Shown here: positions 32,259-36,411 of the stretch, piece after piece
How positions within the stretch are numbered: position 1 is the stretch's first letter
Layout of the letters: each line of letters opens with the position of its first letter
Origin: Smithella sp.
Lineage (GTDB): Bacteria; Desulfobacterota; Syntrophia; Syntrophales; Smithellaceae
Reading direction: 5' to 3'
NCBI GenBank assembly: GCA_017993615.1
Contig: JAGOMJ010000001.1
Span: 99,817 to 136,227 of the forward strand
Length of the DNA: 36,411 nucleotides
Program-made: the position numbers and the translations under genes
The notes under the pieces: model-generated
The model's database searches: none
Told to the model about the DNA's origin: nothing
What the model saw: the letters and a program-made list of their open reading frames with translations, nothing else

Positions 32259-33992
32259 ATGTTCAAGGTAAAAAATATTCTGATTTCTTTTATCACAATT
32301 TTCTTTATTTACCTGCCCGCCGGTTTTGCTCAAAACGTCACAAAAACGCAGAAACCTAGCGTTGCGCCCAAACAGGGTGTTCAAAAGTCAGTTGACCAGG
32401 CAACGAAAAAACCAAAACCGGGCCTGACCATTATGCCGGCGGGAATTAATTTGGGTCTTGTCGCCTTTGACAAATCGGTGGAAGCAACCGTCAGTTTAAA
32501 AAATACGGGTACCGGCGCGATCCGCTGGTCCATCCAGGGGCCTAAGAGCTGGGACAAAGTAAAATCCAAAGCGATATCGGGAACACTGGAGAAGGAAACT
32601 GATGTTTTAAATGTAGGCGTGAGTATCCAGGGCAGCGATGAATCCAAAGACGAAAAAAAAGCCGGGCATTCGCTGGCGAATGTCGAAATGAGAATTGCCT
32701 CCGGAGAGGAAGAAATTATCTGTACCAAGAAACTTCCGCTAGGAATACATAAAGAGGAAATTGAAATCAACGCTGCGGACGGGCCGAAAAAAATAACCTT
32801 GTCTTTTTTCATTGCCTACACGCAGAGCGCTCCCCGGATCAACCTCAGTACGCTGAGATTGGATATGGGAAAAATCCTGCCGAATAAAACAGTTTCCAGA
32901 AAAATAATATTAAACAACAGCGGTAAGGAAACGTTGACGTGGTCGGTCGAACCGCCGGCACACGCCCGGGAAGACATGCCGGATGATTTCAGGCAGGGAA
33001 GGTACCTGTCCTTCATGAATGATGAGGTCAAAGGCGCCGCACAATACAGCGTTCCCGAGCCTTTGAAAGACACACTCGAGTTAATCGGAAGCTGGTCGGA
33101 AACCGGCGGCTATCCAACCAGCGGGCCGGGCGATAATCTGATCAAAGTCAATTTTACCGGAACGGGGATCCTTTTATACCTGTCCGAACATTCCCGGGAA
33201 GGAAAACTGACCCTGGCGCTGGATAAAAATCCAATCGCGAGGGCCGCCCTGTTTGAAGAGCAGAGAAAGAACGGGGAAGAAATCCTGATAGCCGATCAGC
33301 TGGAATTTGGTTCCCATACCCTCACGATCACGAACAAATATGAAGGTCTGGTCGTGGAAGGCGTAAAAATACTGGGACTGAACACAGCCTTTTTCCCCGC
33401 TCAGAGCATAAAAATCTTTCCTGCGTCCGGGGCCACCACCCTGCAGACCAATTATCTGACCGTTTTATTTAATACCGGGCAGGCTTTCCCGGGCTTTTAT
33501 GAAGACTACCTGGTCTTTAAAACTAATAATGGCGAGGCGATTGTCGAGATGTATGCGGAAGTGCTGCCGGATGTCACCTCGGCGATCATCGATGTTTACA
33601 GATATTACAACGGAAACGACTATCTTTTCACATCCAATCCGCAGGCGGAAATCAACAGATTGTATCAGAACAAGTACACAAAAGAAGGGATCGCTTTCCG
33701 TTTATTCCAGCCCGGCACGCCGGGAACCGCGAGCTTCTACCGCTGGTATCATCCCCGGAAAAAATGTCATTTTTATCATTATGACTACAACGGCCATAAA
33801 CAAGATTTGCACGGTTATATTCTTGAAGGGACGCTCGGCAACATCGCCACCTCGAAACTGACCAACACCCGGGAGCTTTACCGGTGGTATAATGCAAAGA
33901 CGGGCCATTATTTTTATTCAACGGAGTTGCAGGGAGAAAAAATTAACAAAAAAGCATATCGTTTTGACGGCATAGCCGGTTACGTCCGGTAA
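32259..33992 (+). CDS. Secreted protein with Ig-like repeats and C-terminal DUF5648-type repeats
   Basis: A 577-aa exported protein. Signal peptide about 1-24 (basic start, hydrophobic core, AGFA/Q cleavage). A Lys/Thr/Gln-rich linker precedes two immunoglobulin-like HYDIN/BACON-type units (about 57-180 and 193-262), each with the pattern of a shared baseline strand, VSLKNTGTG or ILNNSGKE, and W-S at the end. A central segment (about 265-370, GSWSETGG...FTGTGILLYL...LALDKNP) looks like a jelly-roll carbohydrate-binding-like module. Another Ig-like stretch lies at about 393-440. The C-terminus (about 446-577) has Tyr/Trp/His-rich repeats (YRYYNGNDYLFTSNP, YRWYHP, YRWYNAKTGHYFYST) matching DUF5648. 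A surface or extracellular binding role is probable. It is monocistronic; the start is ATG 32259 (AGAGG 7 bases upstream). Confidence 0.78.
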   Translation: MFKVKNILISFITIFFIYLPAGFAQNVTKTQKPSVAPKQGVQKSVDQATKKPKPGLTIMPAGINLGLVAFDKSVEATVSLKNTGTGAIRWSIQGPKSWDKVKSKAISGTLEKETDVLNVGVSIQGSDESKDEKKAGHSLANVEMRIASGEEEIICTKKLPLGIHKEEIEINAADGPKKITLSFFIAYTQSAPRINLSTLRLDMGKILPNKTVSRKIILNNSGKETLTWSVEPPAHAREDMPDDFRQGRYLSFMNDEVKGAAQYSVPEPLKDTLELIGSWSETGGYPTSGPGDNLIKVNFTGTGILLYLSEHSREGKLTLALDKNPIARAALFEEQRKNGEEILIADQLEFGSHTLTITNKYEGLVVEGVKILGLNTAFFPAQSIKIFPASGATTLQTNYLTVLFNTGQAFPGFYEDYLVFKTNNGEAIVEMYAEVLPDVTSAIIDVYRYYNGNDYLFTSNPQAEINRLYQNKYTKEGIAFRLFQPGTPGTASFYRWYHPRKKCHFYHYDYNGHKQDLHGYILEGTLGNIATSKLTNTRELYRWYNAKTGHYFYSTELQGEKINKKAYRFDGIAGYVR

Positions 33993-34040
33993 CCATCGGA
34001 ATGTTTCGGAAAAATAATGCCTCAAGGGCCGTATTTCATC

Positions 34041-34069
34041 TTGACAAAAAAAAGAAGAGACGATATTAG
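34041..34069 (+). promoter_or_regulatory. Sigma70-type promoter of the tRNA cluster
   Basis: Consensus TTGACA at 34041-34046, 17-base spacer, TATTAG at 34064-34069, 30 bases before the first tRNA. It probably drives all four tRNA genes up to the terminator at 34646. Confidence 0.72.
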
Positions 34070-34099
34070 GCTAAGTCTTTTTAGGCACAGGTAAAACAT

Positions 34100-34176
34100 G
34101 CGCCTGTAGCTCAGTTGGATAGAGCAACGGACTTCTAATCCGTGGGCCGAGAGTTCGAATCCCTCCAGGCGCACCA
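34100..34176 (+). tRNA. tRNA-Arg (UCU)
   Basis: A complete cloverleaf: acceptor GCGCCTG pairs with CAGGCGC, D arm GCTCAGTTGGATAGAGC, anticodon loop CTTCTAA giving anticodon TCT, T loop TTCGAAT. The 3' CCA is encoded. It reads AGA/AGG codons. Confidence 0.97.
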
Positions 34177-34227
34177 TGCGCGAAGTGCCAATTGCTTTCA
34201 GACCGACGAAAGCGAATTGGTAAAAAT

Positions 34228-34305
34228 GGTGGGTGTAGCTCAAATGGTTAGAGTGCCGGGTTGTGGCCCCGGAGGCTGAGGGTTCAAGTCCCTTCACTCA
34301 CCCCA
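34228..34305 (+). tRNA. tRNA-His (GUG)
   Basis: Acceptor GTGGGTG pairs with CACTCAC (one G-T pair). The anticodon loop is TTGTGGC with anticodon GTG, and the T loop TTCAAGT. G at 34228 is the extra G-1 that marks tRNA-His, facing C73. The 3' CCA is encoded. Confidence 0.97.
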
Positions 34306-34327
34306 TTTTATAATGGTTGGATAAAGA

Positions 34328-34404
34328 GCGCCCGTAGCTCAGCTGGATAGAGTCGCAGACTTCGAATCTGTTGGTCGTAGGTTCGAATCCTACCGGGCGT
34401 GCCA
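34328..34404 (+). tRNA. tRNA-Arg (UCG)
   Basis: Acceptor GCGCCCG pairs with CGGGCGT, so the terminal 1-72 pair is G-T. The anticodon loop CTTCGAA gives TCG, which reads CGA. T loop TTCGAAT, discriminator G, CCA encoded. Confidence 0.96.
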
Positions 34405-34440
34405 GAATAAAAAGCAGTGCAACGTTCTTTAGAAGACAAT

Positions 34441-34556
34441 GCTGTTGAAAAACAGACAGAGGCAAGGCAGCCGGGACACGAGGCGTGAAGTGCACGGGAT
34501 GTGCGTCGCATAGCCGCCCTGGCGAAGGCAACGCCGCCTTTGACGTTTTCCAATAG
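34441..34556. repeat. REP/MITE-like element between tRNA genes
   Basis: About 116 bases bounded by imperfect terminal inverted repeats: GCTGTTGAAAAAC at 34441-34453 and GTTTTCCAATAGA at 34545-34557 (10 of 13 complementary). The inside is GC-rich and holds AAGGC...GCCTT-type partners. The TTGAAAAAC-type ends recall dispersed intergenic repeats I associate with deltaproteobacterial genomes; that recollection is not verified here. It carries no gene. Confidence 0.5.
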
Positions 34557-34563
34557 ACCTGAA

Positions 34564-34639
34564 GGGCCCTTAGCTCAACTGGCAGAGCAAATGACTCTTA
34601 ATCATTAGGTTGTCGGTTCGATTCCGACAGGGCTCACCA
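34564..34639 (+). tRNA. tRNA-Lys (CUU)
   Basis: Acceptor GGGCCCT pairs with AGGGCTC (one G-T). Anticodon loop CTCTTAA gives CTT. T arm GTCGG-TTCGATT-CCGAC, CCA encoded. It is the last of the four tRNAs before the terminator. Confidence 0.97.
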
Positions 34640-34645
34640 GATATC

Positions 34646-34680
34646 AAGGCGTTTCGCACAACACGCGAGACGCCTTTTTT
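34646..34680 (+). terminator. Rho-independent terminator after the tRNA cluster
   Basis: A 12-bp stem (34646-34657 with 34665-34676, one G-T pair) with a 7-base loop, running into six Ts. It starts 7 bases after the tRNA-Lys CCA. Confidence 0.9.
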
Positions 34681-34716
34681 CTTCATCCTGCGCATCTCTA
34701 TAAAATAAAGATATTA

Positions 34717-34745
34717 TTGACATGTCGGAAAAGAAAATATATTAA
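34717..34745 (+). promoter_or_regulatory. Strong sigma70-type promoter for the 34811 lipoprotein gene
   Basis: TTGACA at 34717-34722, 17-base spacer, TATTAA at 34740-34745. The leader (about 60 bases) contains a 7-bp AAATTTA/TAAATTT inverted repeat (34773-34798) just before the AAGGAG site. Confidence 0.7.
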
Positions 34746-34810
34746 TAAAAACATAATCTATGAAAAGAAAGAAAATTTAACGGGGCCTAAATAAATTTAA
34801 GGAGTGTCTT

Positions 34811-36411
34811 ATGAAAAAAATAAAATCGATGGCATACATGTTATTGATCGTTTTGCTTGGCCTGTCATTGAACACATGCGGCAGCGGAAGTGATACCATT
34901 GATGATTATATTGACGACCTTACGGGACGGTACACCATTTCCGGAACGGTCAGCGGCGCGGTTGCTGCAAATGTGACGATAAGACTGACGGGCGCTGAGA
35001 CGGAAAATACAACCACGGCAGCCGATGGAACTTACGAGTTCGACGGTTTGGCCGACGGAACGTACACCGTGACCCCTGTTTTGGCCGGTTACACCTTCAC
35101 ACCGGCCAGCCGGCAAATCGTCATTGCCGGAGCGGACATGACAGCAAACTTTACGGCAGCCTCTTCCAGTGCGGCAACGCCCTACGAACAGACTGATCTT
35201 CAGGCAACATGGGATGTGCAGATTCTGGAAGCCGGCAACATCAACGGATGGGGGCGTTACAACGTAACCGTCAGCGCCGCGGGAGGCGTCACGTTCAACA
35301 GTTGCCAGGATTCAACGGGAAGCACCGCCTGCCCGGCGGGTCCGATTGTCTGGACAATTAATCCCAATACCGGCGTTATTACAGAGACCAATAACGGCGC
35401 TGATACAGATAATCATTATGCCATCACCTTAAATAAAAATTTCGTTGCCGGAACAGCCTCGGGCAGTTCGCAATTGCTTATCGCGCAAAAAAGAGTATCC
35501 GGGGTGGCCTACAGCAACAGCGATTTGCAGAGCAAACATTTTGTTATTCACTCCCTGATGGTCGGCGGCGAAAACAAATGGCTTCATGAAGTCGGAAGCA
35601 CCGATGCCAACCGGGTGGTGACCCTAACCAGCTCAACGGATCCTGGCGGTACGGATAATAACGCGGAAAATACAGGAATCACCATTTCTGTTGATGCCAA
35701 CGGCGTTGTGACGATGAACGGCACCATGTCTTCCTACAGGGGCTTCATGTCGTACGACAAGAGAACGATCGTGGGCACCTTTACAGAAAACGGCGACACC
35801 TATCAATTAATGGTCATCCAGATTACCGACGGCCAGACGGGAAATTCCGTCAGCAATGTGGTCGGCACGTGGATCGATCACATCCTGGCAGTCGGCGGCG
35901 CTGACTTCTGGGCGCATCAGAACATTGCCATCAACAACACCGGTGTGATGACGTTCAGCAACTGGGTGGATAATGACATCGCGATATCCGGACCTGATGC
36001 GACGGAAACCATCGCCATCGGTTCGACGGGCACGGCAACGATACAGGGGACTGATTTCCACGGCCAGTTATCCTACGACGGCCAGTTCCTGATTGGAACG
36101 CGTACCATTGATTTAGGTTCGGAAGAAGCGTATGCATTCCATGTGAGCATCCTGTCTGCCGCGGGTTCGACATCCACAACAACCTACAGCCTGTCCGGTG
36201 CCGTCAGCGGTGCGACATTAGCCGATGTCCTCATCACACTTTCGGGAGCAGCGACAGACTCCACCACAACGTCTTCCAGCGGCGCATTCAGCTTTACAGG
36301 ATTGGCGAACGGCAGCTACACGCTGACACCGTCGAAAACCGGTTACACCTTCACCCCGTCCAGTTTACCTGTTACCATCAGCGGCGCCAATGCAACCGGC
36401 AGCAATTTCAC
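34811..36411 (+). CDS. Large surface lipoprotein with carboxypeptidase-regulatory-like repeats (partial)
   Basis: An open frame from ATG 34811 (AAGGAG 7 bases upstream) runs to the window edge, giving at least 533 residues with the C-terminus missing. The signal peptide has a probable lipidation Cys at 23 (LSLNTCGSGS); Thr at -1 is unusual for a lipobox. Two carboxypeptidase-regulatory-like beta-sandwich repeats occur at 41-118 and 459-533, each of the form Y-x-I/L-SG-x-VSGA...DGTYEFDGLADGTYT...AGYTFTP...I-x-GA. Between them lies a Gly/Thr/Asn-rich beta region (about 128-455) with WDVQILEAG, VVGTWIDHI and IVGTFTENG segments that look like repeated beta-barrel units. A cell-surface role is likely and the function unknown. 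Confidence 0.82.
   Translation, partial: MKKIKSMAYMLLIVLLGLSLNTCGSGSDTIDDYIDDLTGRYTISGTVSGAVAANVTIRLTGAETENTTTAADGTYEFDGLADGTYTVTPVLAGYTFTPASRQIVIAGADMTANFTAASSSAATPYEQTDLQATWDVQILEAGNINGWGRYNVTVSAAGGVTFNSCQDSTGSTACPAGPIVWTINPNTGVITETNNGADTDNHYAITLNKNFVAGTASGSSQLLIAQKRVSGVAYSNSDLQSKHFVIHSLMVGGENKWLHEVGSTDANRVVTLTSSTDPGGTDNNAENTGITISVDANGVVTMNGTMSSYRGFMSYDKRTIVGTFTENGDTYQLMVIQITDGQTGNSVSNVVGTWIDHILAVGGADFWAHQNIAINNTGVMTFSNWVDNDIAISGPDATETIAIGSTGTATIQGTDFHGQLSYDGQFLIGTRTIDLGSEEAYAFHVSILSAAGSTSTTTYSLSGAVSGATLADVLITLSGAATDSTTTSSSGAFSFTGLANGSYTLTPSKTGYTFTPSSLPVTISGANATGSNF

Noticed and set aside
34022-34553. Minus-strand reading frames across the tRNA genes (34022-34297, 34298-34531, 34308-34553)
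   Set aside because: They are antisense to tRNA-Arg and tRNA-His genes; frames of this kind are a familiar annotation artefact opposite tRNA genes. No ribosome binding site supports them.
1-36411. CRISPR array, prophage, integron or insertion sequence
   Set aside because: No regularly spaced repeats, integrase, transposase or phage structural gene was seen; repeats found are short and isolated.

Overview
The window is a bacterial chromosome segment dominated by conserved housekeeping genes. Gene content suggests an anaerobic deltaproteobacterial-type organism (Desulfobacterota, possibly Syntrophales such as Syntrophus or Smithella). The pointers are a NIL-domain dicluster ferredoxin, a two-gene SUF system, a short clostridial/archaeal-type ThiC, a rubrerythrin-like protein, and secreted proteins with carboxypeptidase-regulatory-like and DUF5648 modules. 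The taxonomic placement is inference; no rRNA gene is present. No CRISPR array, prophage, integrase or transposase gene is visible.

Layout. 1-4400: a repeat-bearing leader, then a DciA/DUF721 protein convergent with and overlapping trmN6; trmN6 follows a DUF1015 gene. A small alpha/beta hydrolase is divergent from these, followed by a palindrome-rich gap, the NIL/ferredoxin gene and an opposing small membrane protein. 4635-8667: a compact plus-strand RNA and ribosome-biogenesis block, rnc, an Elp3-like radical SAM gene, era and der. 8668-12466: a 62-aa zinc-ribbon membrane protein, a second alpha/beta hydrolase and an ABC-F ATPase. 12463-16059, minus strand: a rubrerythrin-like protein, a Na/Pi cotransporter-PhoU protein and an orphan ATP-grasp ligase. 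16367: rnk on plus. 16835-19608, minus: sufC-sufB-rmlB. 19939-20088: a 49-aa histone H1-like gene made of three 14-aa repeats, with its own promoter, ribosome binding site and terminator.

20508-25413, minus: a five-gene run, thiamine pyrophosphokinase, thiD, thiC, cca tRNA nucleotidyltransferase and an SPOR-NlpC/P60 lipoprotein. No TPP riboswitch is recognisable ahead of it. 25716: a small lipoprotein on plus. 26279-32051, minus: dprA, topA, trmFO and an extended ndk, with good promoter matches ahead of dprA, topA and ndk. 32259-33992: a secreted multidomain protein. 34100-34639: four tRNA genes (Arg-UCU, His-GUG, Arg-UCG, Lys-CUU) with a promoter, an intergenic repeat-like element between the last two and a strong terminator. 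34811 to the window edge: a partial repeat-bearing surface lipoprotein.

Most of the gene set concerns nucleic-acid maintenance: translation GTPases, RNase III, tRNA modification and CCA addition, topoisomerase I, DprA, DciA and the histone-like protein. Cofactor supply (thiamine, Fe-S) is added to this. Many adjacent genes overlap by a few bases or sit within 50 bases of each other, indicating operons. Several genes use TTG or GTG starts supported by well-placed ribosome binding sites.
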